DNA of 32,884 nucleotides from a virus. The position numbers were made by a program, and so were the translations under genes. A model generated the notes under the pieces. It made no database searches, was not told where the DNA came from, and was given only the letters and a program-made list of their open reading frames with translations. Every line of letters starts with the position of its first letter. The stretch's first letter is position 1. The stretch is taken from positions 1-32,884 of the IMG/VR virus record IMGVR_UViG_3300025674_009551, one strand, 5' to 3'. Shown here piece after piece: positions 24,549 to 32,064 of this stretch.

Positions 24549-25276
24549 TCTAAAAACCCTCGCTCTCTCAGCCATATTGCCATATCTCTTTGATTATAAG
24601 ATCTTTCATTATGAAACAAGTTAGGCTTTCTCAAGTCAATATTATAATGATAGCACACAACAGGAAGAAAAGCTAAAGGATCTTGATTTTCTAAGCACAT
24701 GTGAAGCAAAGGTAAGAATACAGCTTGATCACAAGCTATTTCTATCCAATTGCCATCTTTGTCAAAAAAATTTTGCTTAGGAACTCTTTTGAGTTTTTCT
24801 GCTCTAAATGTTTTAAGATGACTTGTGACCCAAGGATGCTTATAAACATCTTGATAAGGATCAAGAGGCCCTGATATGTTTTCATCTGTGTATGCCCATC
24901 TATGCTTAGTCCAAACAGCGGCAGTGTTATGCCTTGTGTATATTTCATCAAGCAAAAAAAGAGTATCATTTTCTGTTAACCAGTCTCCGCCGTCTAATCT
25001 ACAAACAACTTCATCGTCTTCAATATTTTCTATTTCTGCAATTGTATTTTTAGTTTCACCAAACTTTTCTTCTCTTCTGACTATTTTTATCCTTTCTCCT
25101 AGATCTAGTCTATTTGAAATATCAGATATTTTTTGACTAGTATCGTCATCAGAAACATCATCAATAAAAATTGCTCTCCAATTATCATATGATTGCGACA
25201 ACATAGAAAAAAGAGTCTTCTTAATGTCTTCTTGACAATTAAAAGCAGGCGTTAAAAATACAAACTTAGTGCTCAA
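24545..25276 (-). CDS. GT2-family glycosyltransferase
   Basis: A 243-residue GT-A glycosyltransferase of family 2 (inverting). The N-terminal signature is FLTPAFNCQEDIKKTLFSML, with AIFIDDVSDDDTSQKI after it. The metal-binding DxD-equivalent is in DEVVCRLDGGDWLTEND near residue 88. The middle has WTKHRWAYTDENI, and ACDQAVFLPL near residue 182 is probably the catalytic Asp region. Length is short but typical of single-domain GT2. It begins at TTG 25276 with AGAGG 5 bases upstream, so TTG is a well-supported start. It lies 2 bases after the cupin gene stop. Confidence 0.8.
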   Translation of the reverse strand: MSTKFVFLTPAFNCQEDIKKTLFSMLSQSYDNWRAIFIDDVSDDDTSQKISDISNRLDLGERIKIVRREEKFGETKNTIAEIENIEDDEVVCRLDGGDWLTENDTLFLLDEIYTRHNTAAVWTKHRWAYTDENISGPLDPYQDVYKHPWVTSHLKTFRAEKLKRVPKQNFFDKDGNWIEIACDQAVFLPLLHMCLENQDPLAFLPVVCYHYNIDLRKPNLFHNERSYNQRDMAIWLRERGFLE

Positions 25277-25278
25277 TT

Positions 25279-25611
25279 TTACCTCTTATAGTCATCTTCA
25301 ATTCTAACAATGTCATCTAATTCTGGAGTGCTTACTTCGCAAAGCATGACCGGTCTTTCACCGGCTCCAAATCTGTGAATATCTCCTGGCTTGACATGAT
25401 GTATCGATCCAGGTCCTAAGAACTGAAATGATTCAGAAGCATCAAGTTGTAATTTTAGTTCTCCTGCCATTACATAAATTGTCTCTTCTTTTTCTTTATG
25501 AAACTGTAGACTCATTCTAGAATTTGGATTGATGTGCAAAAACTTTGCAACGTATTTATCAGTTTTTGCCCATATGACTTCATATCCCCAAGGCTTTTCT
25601 ATTTTTTCCAT
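25279..25611 (-). CDS. Cupin protein, mannose-6-phosphate isomerase type II-like
   Basis: A 110-residue single cupin domain. It starts EKPWGYEVIWAKTDKYVAKF, the standard start of the mannose-6-phosphate isomerase/GDP-mannose pyrophosphorylase C-terminal cupin. Metal ligands are visible as Q36, H38, E43 and H79 in SLQFHKEKEETIYVMAGEL and KPGDIHRFGA. It could isomerise or bind a phosphosugar such as mannose-6-phosphate. Free-standing short cupins of this type are common in glycan loci. It lies between a small coiled-coil gene and a GT2 gene. Activity on a specific sugar is unproven. Confidence 0.75.
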   Translation of the reverse strand: MEKIEKPWGYEVIWAKTDKYVAKFLHINPNSRMSLQFHKEKEETIYVMAGELKLQLDASESFQFLGPGSIHHVKPGDIHRFGAGERPVMLCEVSTPELDDIVRIEDDYKR

Positions 25612-25615
25612 TTTT

Positions 25616-25930
25616 TCACTTATTAAGTTTAATTTCTTTAGTTTTGTTCAACATGTCAAGCACAGTTAAAATATCTTCTCTCTGCTTTTCTAATTCTTTG
25701 GCAACAAGAAGTATTAGACGTGATTCTTCTTCAATATTGATTAGCGAGCTAATGTTCGCCTTGAAAGGGTCACTATTTAGTTGAACTGATAGTACTTTTG
25801 ATCTATCAGCGATTCTTTCTAAACGCTGACGTAAGTCTGTTACTTTTGTATTGAAAGACCTTTGAGACTCAATAAAAGAGTTTGAAAGCGCTTGAAAAGG
25901 GCTCTGTTCAATTAGATCGTCATCATTCAT
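25616..25930 (-). CDS. Small helical coiled-coil protein, unknown function
   Basis: A 104-residue protein with no recognised family. It is acidic at the N-terminus (MNDDDLIEQSPF) and helical throughout, with heptad-like segments VTDLRQRLERIADR and LILLVAKELEKQREDIL suggesting a coiled coil. The frame extends to ATG 25948, but the ATG at 25930 has AAAGGA about 7 bases upstream and overlaps the upstream glycosyltransferase stop by 8 bases. It lies between a bifunctional glycosyltransferase and the cupin, so it may be an accessory subunit of the glycan machinery. That idea rests on location alone. Confidence 0.6.
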   Translation of the reverse strand: MNDDDLIEQSPFQALSNSFIESQRSFNTKVTDLRQRLERIADRSKVLSVQLNSDPFKANISSLINIEEESRLILLVAKELEKQREDILTVLDMLNKTKEIKLNK

Positions 25931-27845
25931 TTTCATTCCTTTTTTCAAATTTTATATCAGGTTGTGATACATTTACACGCATACTAGGTGTAGGTGTGTT
26001 AAAATTAACTTTTTTGTGAAAAATCCAGCCACCCATCTCGCTTTCAAGTTTTTCAGCCATGGCAGAAATATCTTGATCTGACACATCATTCCACGGTTTG
26101 TCAAAAAACATATTCTTTTCTGCCGTATCTTCTTGGTCTTCTCCGTACATACTTTGCCAAAATCTTGTCCAATAATTTTTATAATTGGAAATCTTTTGCT
26201 CAAGATTATACCAACTATAGTGATGAACACCTGGAAGCTGGTCTATGACAGAATTAAACCACTTCTCGTATTGATCAAGTGCATTTTGATTTCCTTGCAG
26301 TGCAGCAATTCTAGCATTATGAACATCTTGTGTGTAAAAAGAAGAAAATGGTATTCTAGCGCCCGTATCTTTGTCAATGTAATCACAAGAATCTGTTCCT
26401 GGAGCGGCATACATTTCACCATTATCATCGTATTGCCTGAGTTCTTGTGGTACACCATGCGTAATATGATCATGATTTCTGCTTAGACGCCACTTCCATG
26501 GGTTTACATCTACACGCACCTTTCCTTTGTCTCCCCAATACTCAATAACGGGAAGCGCAACTAAATGCATAGCTTTGGGAAGGTTTGCAGCAAATCCTTT
26601 AATTTTAACTGCATCATCTTGATGAACGACTTCATCGATATCTTGCTGCCAACACCATTCTCCTGAGCATAAGTTTCTAGCGTATGCCTTCATCTCTCCG
26701 TCAACTTTTACAGCAAATCTTTTATCAGAAGTATCTACTACTTTTTGATGCAATTTAATACGACTATCTCTATTAGCCCATTCTGTCAACATTTCAAAAG
26801 ATCCATCATCAGATCCACAATCAACTACTACTACTTCATCGCAGAACTGTAATAGTGACCCTATGGACTTTCTCCATGGGTATCCTTGAGACTCAACATT
26901 TCGGACTGTAGTATAACCACTTACTATTGGCATCTTTTCAATAAAGTTACTTATTCTCAACCAGAAACGGTTATGTGCATCTAAAAGATAAGCTTCAATC
27001 TTGTCTAGTTCTTGGCTGAACCATTCTTCTGAAGCGTGTTGAACATTTTCGTTGATGTCCAGTTCTAATCCTAAAAGCTTAGCTTCAATAACTAGTCTGG
27101 GACATGTATCGCCTCCAAGAGGTCTAAAACACAACCCCTTGTACTCTGAGAGCTTTCTAAGCAGGTCATGGTATGATAGTCCACCTATCATATCAAAATC
27201 AATCTGGGATTCACCCAGATACCTCTGTGTTTCTTCTACGCCCTTGATCCAAGAGTTGCTTTCTAAAACAGCAAACTTACCATTGTCGCTTTCTCTAGCA
27301 TTTCTAATTCTTTCAATTAATTCTAGATCAGAAACGTTAAATATCGAGCTTAGAACAGAAGACTTTTCTCCGCCTAAGAATGGAAATCTATCTGATTGTA
27401 ATTGCCTTTGTGCTTTAGACATGTAGAAGATGTGTTCTGCGCCTGCAAAGAAAGAAGACATAAACATTCCGAATTGTGTCTGATGACAGTCACATTCTTT
27501 TCCTTCTTCTGCTTTATGCTTTTCAATTGATCTGTATTTGCAGAACTTGTAATCATATTCTACAATGAAATAATTGCAATTGGCAACCACAGCAGGAACT
27601 AGATTGAGGTTCATGCTTCCATAATTAAAAAATACCCAAATCTTTTGAGTCCCAGCTGAAATATGTTCTTGCGTGAGATCTCTGCTCCTAAGAAAGAAAA
27701 CATCACCTAGCGGTGAAGTCTTCATTAACGCATCTGTTGACAACTCAGCACCGCCGGCGTATTCGTCTACATGCATGTCGGAGACAAAAACTATTGGACA
27801 GTTATTGAAATCTTTTGTTGAATTTTGACTAAACGGGCTCTTCAT
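25923..27845 (-). CDS. Two-domain glycosyltransferase (GT-B-like plus GT2)
   Basis: A 640-residue protein with two transferase domains. Residues 1-290 resemble GT-B/GT4: IVFVSDMHVDEYAGGAELST is the Gly loop, and RPLGGDTCPRLVIEAKLLGL near residue 241 is the donor site with Glu254. Residues about 309-500 form a GT2 domain: RNVESQGYPWRKSIGSLLQF, EVVVVDCGSDDGSFEML, and CSGEWCWQQDIDEVVH with the D402-x-D404 metal motif. The last 140 residues are helical and may bind acceptor or membrane. It is the first gene of the glycan island. It starts at ATG 27845 with AAGGAAAG upstream and is preceded by a good promoter. Confidence 0.8.
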   Translation of the reverse strand: MKSPFSQNSTKDFNNCPIVFVSDMHVDEYAGGAELSTDALMKTSPLGDVFFLRSRDLTQEHISAGTQKIWVFFNYGSMNLNLVPAVVANCNYFIVEYDYKFCKYRSIEKHKAEEGKECDCHQTQFGMFMSSFFAGAEHIFYMSKAQRQLQSDRFPFLGGEKSSVLSSIFNVSDLELIERIRNARESDNGKFAVLESNSWIKGVEETQRYLGESQIDFDMIGGLSYHDLLRKLSEYKGLCFRPLGGDTCPRLVIEAKLLGLELDINENVQHASEEWFSQELDKIEAYLLDAHNRFWLRISNFIEKMPIVSGYTTVRNVESQGYPWRKSIGSLLQFCDEVVVVDCGSDDGSFEMLTEWANRDSRIKLHQKVVDTSDKRFAVKVDGEMKAYARNLCSGEWCWQQDIDEVVHQDDAVKIKGFAANLPKAMHLVALPVIEYWGDKGKVRVDVNPWKWRLSRNHDHITHGVPQELRQYDDNGEMYAAPGTDSCDYIDKDTGARIPFSSFYTQDVHNARIAALQGNQNALDQYEKWFNSVIDQLPGVHHYSWYNLEQKISNYKNYWTRFWQSMYGEDQEDTAEKNMFFDKPWNDVSDQDISAMAEKLESEMGGWIFHKKVNFNTPTPSMRVNVSQPDIKFEKRNENE

Positions 27846-27863
27846 ATACTTTCCTTTATGAAA

Positions 27864-27891
27864 AGTATACTTTAGTGATAAAAAATGTTAA
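27864..27891 (-). promoter_or_regulatory. Sigma-70-type promoter at the head of the glycan island
   Basis: Minus strand: -35 TTAACA (5 of 6 consensus bases), 16-base spacer, -10 TATACT (5 of 6). The -35 box overlaps the stop of the tail-fibre gene, and transcription would begin about 12 bases before the ATG at 27845. This separates the glycan island from the fibre operon. It looks like a host-type rather than a late (TATAAATA) promoter. Confidence 0.5.
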
Positions 27892-28778
27892 CCTGTTTGT
27901 TCATTATACTCAAGAGTCAATGTATAAGTAATATCAAATTGAGGTCCGCCTCCGTTAGATCCTGGAGCGTTAGCCGGGTCGATTGCTACTAGAACTAGCC
28001 TATCTGCATCAAAAGTTCTATTCACGTCATTACTAAAGTCTAATTTTTGTACTACCCCCGGGTTAGTTCCAACTCCTGAAAAAGTTTTATTAGCAATTCC
28101 AGTTGCTTTGAATTGAGGGGGAGCAGCTACTAAAGTTGTAGTAAATTGTATTCTGTTTACGTTTGCGATAGACCCTGTAGAAATATAAACTCTTGCGTCT
28201 ACTTGGCCAGGTATATCATTTACACCTAAGACACCAGATCCTGAGAATGCTAAACGAAGATGCTTAACTTGTCCATTATGAGGCGTTGCAAAAACGTGCT
28301 TCATCAGCCCTGTTTTCCCTTGAGATGCATCTGCTACATCTCCGGGAGATCCTAAAGGTAGCAGCCTAGAATGACCTTCAGCTTCATTTTTATATATCAA
28401 AGATCCGTGAATATAAGCTAAACGTCCTACGGTTCCTGCTCCTGCTCTTGAAGTTCCAGCAACAGTAAATGCATTTGTATTTCCATCAAAAGTTAAATTA
28501 GTTTCTCCGGTAATATTCCCATCGCCTAGTGCAGTGACAATTCTATTATTACCATCATTACCTAAAGAAACTCCACCGCCGCCGGCGGATGCAATCGTAA
28601 TAGATCCATTTGAACCGGTTGTGATTGTTATATTTGAACCTTCTATTAGGTAAGAAGTTCCGTCGTGAAGTTGTGTTAGTGAGCCTGACAGTCTTTCTGC
28701 CTTATACTCAGTTGCATTTTCTAACGACGCTGTTGTTGCTGTTAATCTATTGCTATTAGAATCAAAGACATAACCCAT
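27888..28778 (-). CDS. Tail-fibre-like structural protein
   Basis: A 296-residue protein of tail-fibre style. The N-terminus has SGSLTQLHDGTSYLIEGSNI then TITTGSNGSITI, a short beta repeat common in fibres of marine T4-like phages. It continues with Gly/Ser/Thr-rich strands. The last third (from about residue 165) is a larger beta domain, HVFATPHNGQVKHLRLAFSG onwards, ending FDITYTLTLEYNE, possibly the tip that meets the host surface. There is no catalytic motif. It starts at ATG 28778 with AAGGAG upstream, 11 bases after the preceding fibre gene. Host-range role is inferred from style and context. Confidence 0.75.
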   Translation of the reverse strand: MGYVFDSNSNRLTATTASLENATEYKAERLSGSLTQLHDGTSYLIEGSNITITTGSNGSITIASAGGGGVSLGNDGNNRIVTALGDGNITGETNLTFDGNTNAFTVAGTSRAGAGTVGRLAYIHGSLIYKNEAEGHSRLLPLGSPGDVADASQGKTGLMKHVFATPHNGQVKHLRLAFSGSGVLGVNDIPGQVDARVYISTGSIANVNRIQFTTTLVAAPPQFKATGIANKTFSGVGTNPGVVQKLDFSNDVNRTFDADRLVLVAIDPANAPGSNGGGPQFDITYTLTLEYNEQTG

Positions 28779-28789
28779 ATTTAATCTCC

Positions 28790-30049
28790 TTATACTCTAC
28801 CGTCGCTCATAATGTACCATCTTGCGCCGGCGCCGGCGCCACCGTCACATATAAGCTGAACGCTTGTCCATGGAGTAGTTATTCTAAAAGTTGCGGCGTT
28901 ATCAATATATTGACCTGAATAAGCTACTATATCAATATAGTTAGAATTAGATACTTGATCTTTGCCCTTTATATAAATCTCTCTACCTAGACCGGCGACA
29001 TCAGCGCGGGGCAAGTTTATTATAAAAGCACCGTTTACATCTACTATGATATGATGATCATTTGATTCTACGTTGTAAGGGCCGGGAGCTGTTAGTATCT
29101 TAAATCTTCTTTGCACACCGTGATCTGTGTGCATAGTTCCTGATACTACTAGATCGCCTCCGAACAAAGATACACCAGAAATAGCGCTTGGAATTCCTCT
29201 ACTATCTATCGAGCCAGTTACAGTAAAACCAACATTACCGTCGTAGCTAGGACCAGAAGAAGGTGCAATTCCTGCTTCATTAGCAACAATAAATTGTCTG
29301 GCTTTTCTAAAATTGATATCGTCTGCAGTCGCATCAAATAAAGTAGCACCTCCTCCAACTGCAGATTTACCGTGAAGTGAGCCTGAAAAGACTACGTCGC
29401 CGCCGAAAAATATATTTGTCTGTGTGCCTGCATAGAGTCCTGTTGTTGCAGCACTTAAAGTACCTAGCTCTGCACGAGCACCACTAAAAAATGTGAAAGC
29501 ACGAGAATCAGCATTTGAAGCTTCAAAGGTATCGCCTAGCCCTCCAGCAATAGAAACAGAAGATGTGGTAACAAGAGAATTACCTCTATCAACCCAGTCT
29601 ACGTCAGATCCTCCGGCGGCTGCACCGCCGCCAAAGTTTGACCAGCTTCCGCCGTTATTTCTAAATTGCATTGTGCCTGCAGAAGATCTAAAGCCATAAC
29701 CTCCTACACCTTCTGTGTCTCCAAAATTTAAATATTGAGTACTGCCTACTGAGTTTGACAAATGCATGTCAAATCCTACAGTTAAAGGTGAACCTCCGTA
29801 TAAAGTTCCGGATATGACAACATCACCTCCAAAAAGAGTTACATCTTCTCTATTGGGTGTTTTTGTACCAGATACAAATAAGAAAACATCTGTACCTACA
29901 TCGCTTAACATGCTTGCAGGAATTCCACCCTCTTTATTGGTTGCGACTGAGCCACTATAAATTATGCCGCCTACGCCCTGAGAACCAATACCGCCAGAAA
30001 GAATAATCTTGGTTGTTTCTATTTGTGTTGCTCTAAAATCTTTTGCCAT
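28790..30049 (-). CDS. Tail-fibre-like protein with three GGD-x-V-x-SG repeats
   Basis: A 419-residue fibre-type protein, Gly/Ser/Thr-rich. It carries three copies of a short repeat of the form F-G-G-D-x-V-x-S-G-x-x (residues 72-85, 214-227, 295-308) separated by fibre segments. The C-terminus is a beta domain (IYIKGKDQVSNSNYIDIVAY, then WTSVQLICDGGAGAGARWYI), similar to the receptor-end domains of marine myovirus fibres. There is no enzyme motif and no signal peptide. GC content is higher than in the glycan genes. It starts at ATG 30049, 10 bases downstream of the small beta-protein pair. Confidence 0.75.
   Translation of the reverse strand: MAKDFRATQIETTKIILSGGIGSQGVGGIIYSGSVATNKEGGIPASMLSDVGTDVFLFVSGTKTPNREDVTLFGGDVVISGTLYGGSPLTVGFDMHLSNSVGSTQYLNFGDTEGVGGYGFRSSAGTMQFRNNGGSWSNFGGGAAAGGSDVDWVDRGNSLVTTSSVSIAGGLGDTFEASNADSRAFTFFSGARAELGTLSAATTGLYAGTQTNIFFGGDVVFSGSLHGKSAVGGGATLFDATADDINFRKARQFIVANEAGIAPSSGPSYDGNVGFTVTGSIDSRGIPSAISGVSLFGGDLVVSGTMHTDHGVQRRFKILTAPGPYNVESNDHHIIVDVNGAFIINLPRADVAGLGREIYIKGKDQVSNSNYIDIVAYSGQYIDNAATFRITTPWTSVQLICDGGAGAGARWYIMSDGRV
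29126..29836 (-). repeat. Three-copy internal protein repeat in the tail fibre gene
   Basis: Repeat units lie at 29795-29836, 29369-29410 and 29126-29167 and encode LFGGDVVISGTL, FFGGDVVFSGSL and LFGGDLVVSGTM. The spacing is unequal (about 430 and 240 bases). This is likely a modular fibre strand unit rather than a tandem DNA repeat. Confidence 0.6.
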
Positions 30050-30059
30050 AATAAAATCT

Positions 30060-30296
30060 CTAAATTGTTGCCGGTCTTATTATATATGTCACTCTTCCTG
30101 TGAATATTGCAGAAAAATTCAATCTTGCAGTTGAAGATGTAATATTAGAAGCAAATACGTTTACATCACCATTTGTGGATGCAGAGACAACAGGAGGAGA
30201 AGAAAAACCTGCAGATGAAAAATCAATATCAACATAATCAACACCAGACACATTGTCAGTACATGTGAATATTGTGAGATAAGGAATAGCGCTCAT
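30060..30296 (-). CDS. Small beta-sandwich virion-type protein, paralogue of the neighbour
   Basis: A 78-residue protein with strands and a conserved end: FSSPPVVSASTNGDVNVFAS, then ARLNFSAIFTGRVTYII. The pattern resembles short H-type-lectin-like or fibre-tip beta-sandwiches. The same end is found in the next gene upstream (FTGRV-x-x-II, LN-x-S), so the two are paralogues. The ATG overlaps the upstream stop as TGATG. It is placed between PhoH and fibre genes, so a virion decoration or host-binding role is plausible; no family is certain. Confidence 0.65.
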   Translation of the reverse strand: MSAIPYLTIFTCTDNVSGVDYVDIDFSSAGFSSPPVVSASTNGDVNVFASNITSSTARLNFSAIFTGRVTYIIRPATI

Positions 30297-30643
30297 CAGT
30301 CTTGACCTACGATAATAAAGTGCACCCTGCCTGTAAAAGGTGCACTAACAGAAATATTAAGTGCAGTTGTTGTTATAGAGGTTATATACGCATTTACATT
30401 TGCCTGATTGTTACTTTCTGAATCTACTGAAGTTACTGTTACTACAGGTACGTTAGTAAAAGAAACTGTCGAAGGATATGTATAAGTCTCAGGCCCGTCA
30501 GAATTTATAAAGTCTACATACCCAGCTATCATTTCAAATTCTTCATTTGCACAATATTCGTAAACAGGCTTCTTTCTGATGTACCTGTATACCTTTCGAT
30601 ATCTGTTTTTATCTTTTCTAGTAAACTTATATACTTTTGACAT
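30296..30643 (-). CDS. Small beta-sandwich virion-type protein with basic N-terminus
   Basis: A 115-residue protein. Residues 1-30 are strongly basic and aromatic (KFTRKDKNRYRKVYRYIRKK), then a beta domain: GYVDFINSDGPETYTYPSTV, SFTNVPVVTVTSVD, and ALNISVSAPFTGRVHFII. The C-terminal 75 residues resemble the whole of the 30060-30296 protein. The basic segment could anchor it to another virion protein or nucleic acid; that is a guess. It lies 10 bases downstream of PhoH and upstream of its paralogue. Confidence 0.65.
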   Translation of the reverse strand: MSKVYKFTRKDKNRYRKVYRYIRKKPVYEYCANEEFEMIAGYVDFINSDGPETYTYPSTVSFTNVPVVTVTSVDSESNNQANVNAYITSITTTALNISVSAPFTGRVHFIIVGQD

Positions 30644-30653
30644 ATCCTAAACC

Positions 30654-31997
30654 TTAAATGAGTTTTGCTGCTACTGCTGATAAATATGATCTTTCTCCCT
30701 TTTTTAGCTTGATATGTGCAGCAACTTTCTCATTTTTAAATTTTTCAGCAACAATTGTAAGACCATTAGACAAAGAATCTATGTATGGAGTATCAATTTG
30801 ATCTGTGTCACCCAACAAGACAATCTTTGAATTTTCACCAATTCTTGTTATGACTGTCTTAATTTCGTGAATTGTGGCATTTTGTGCCTCATCAAAAATC
30901 AAGAATGTGTCGCTAAATGTTCTGCCTCTCATATAGGAAAGTGGAGCAATTTCAATCTTTCCTTTCTCCATCATCATCTCAAAATAAGTAAGATCCTTAT
31001 CTTTGAAGGCATGCCTAAAGTTGTCCATAATAGGTGACATCCAAGGCGTCATCTTTTCTTTTAAGTCACCTGGCAAGAATCCAATATCTTTACCTACAGG
31101 CTGCACGTTTCTTGTTATAACAATCCTGTCATATTTTCCCTCATTAAGACCATGAACAGCTGTCATTAAAGTAATGAAAGTCTTTCCTGATCCTGCCAGC
31201 CCAGTGATTGTTACTAAATCTATCTTTTCATCTACTAGCGCATTTAAAGCGTATAGTTGCTCTCTGTTTCTAGAAGAAAAAGAATAAACAGACTTAAAGT
31301 CTTTTTCATTTTTAAGCTTGTGAATCCTGCCTTGCTTATAAACGCCTAAGAAAGAAGATCTATCGTGTCTAATGCATAAAAATTCATTTTCATGAAATTC
31401 TCTTTCAATATAGTCACTAACGTCTTCACAAAGTTCTTTTATTTCATCTTCAGTTAGATTTTCATTGTAAAGCATATCGATTATTTCTTTTGAGTCTACT
31501 TCAATATCCAAGTAACCCTTGTACATTTCATCATCAGACTCTAGGACTCTATCTCTGTAATAATCTTCTGCTTTTATACCTAAAGCATCACATTTTACTC
31601 TAAAGTTGATGTCTTTTGTGACAACAACTGTCTTTCTGTCAGGATTATTCTTTTTTGTATATAGAGCACAAGCAATTATCTGATTATCAGCACTTGACTT
31701 TTCTAAAAACTGTGGTATTTTATCAAATCCATTTAGTTCTACTCTTATTGTCTGATCATTGTTACGTATCTTGACTCCTTCATGAAGATTACCTTCTTCT
31801 CTTAAATCATCAAGATATCTGTTTACATATCTTGCTGCTTCTCCAACAACACCTGTCTTGTCTTTGAATCTATCTAGCTCATCTAATACTACAATTGGTA
31901 TAACAACATCATTCTCAGGAAAGGAATGGATTGATGCTTTATCATAAAGTAAAACATTAGTATCTATCACAAAAAGCTTTCTAGTGTTTTCTGACAT
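30654..31997 (-). CDS. phoH: PIN-PhoH ATPase (PhoH2-type)
   Basis: A 447-residue protein with an N-terminal PIN nuclease domain and a PhoH ATPase domain, as in PhoH2/YlaK. PIN acidic residues are D12 (FVIDTNVLL), E40 (VVLDELD), D104 (SSADNQII) and D129 (VTKDINFR). The ATPase has Walker A GLAGSGKT at 266-273, Walker B LIFDEAQ at 366-372, and sensor-like GDTDQID at 396-402. PhoH2 proteins elsewhere show RNA helicase and RNase activity. phoH is a common marine-phage gene, but its role in infection is unclear. It starts at ATG 31997 behind AGGAG, in a divergent promoter region shared with the plus-strand gene. Confidence 0.9.
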   Translation of the reverse strand: MSENTRKLFVIDTNVLLYDKASIHSFPENDVVIPIVVLDELDRFKDKTGVVGEAARYVNRYLDDLREEGNLHEGVKIRNNDQTIRVELNGFDKIPQFLEKSSADNQIIACALYTKKNNPDRKTVVVTKDINFRVKCDALGIKAEDYYRDRVLESDDEMYKGYLDIEVDSKEIIDMLYNENLTEDEIKELCEDVSDYIEREFHENEFLCIRHDRSSFLGVYKQGRIHKLKNEKDFKSVYSFSSRNREQLYALNALVDEKIDLVTITGLAGSGKTFITLMTAVHGLNEGKYDRIVITRNVQPVGKDIGFLPGDLKEKMTPWMSPIMDNFRHAFKDKDLTYFEMMMEKGKIEIAPLSYMRGRTFSDTFLIFDEAQNATIHEIKTVITRIGENSKIVLLGDTDQIDTPYIDSLSNGLTIVAEKFKNEKVAAHIKLKKGERSYLSAVAAKLI

Positions 31998-32008
31998 TTT
32001 TCTCCTAG

Positions 32009-32037
32009 TTGTTCTTTACAGAACTTGTGTTTATAAT
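32009..32037 (+). promoter_or_regulatory. Promoter of the plus-strand Cys-rich regulator gene
   Basis: TTGTTC at 32009-32014 (-35, 3 of 6), 17-base spacer, and TATAAT at 32032-32037 (perfect -10). An AGGAG ribosome site lies at 32054-32058, 6 bases before ATG 32065. This is a host-type sigma-70 promoter in form. Confidence 0.5.
32028..32035 (-). promoter_or_regulatory. Possible T4-late-type promoter element for phoH
   Basis: The minus strand reads TATAAACA, 7 of 8 matches to the T4 late consensus TATAAATA, about 30 bases before the phoH ATG. It overlaps the plus-strand -10 box, so the two promoters could compete. AT-rich sequence makes chance matches common. Confidence 0.25.
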
Positions 32038-32064
32038 ACTAAATATCATGCTTAGGAGTAAAAT

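Noticed and set aside
24742-24969. Minus-strand frame of 75 codons inside the GT2 gene
   Set aside because: An out-of-frame overlap of a gene with clear GT2 motifs; no independent start signal.
26133-26486. Plus-strand frame of 117 codons and minus-strand frames at 25973-26473
   Set aside because: They overlap the two-domain glycosyltransferase gene in other frames and show no domain or ribosome site.
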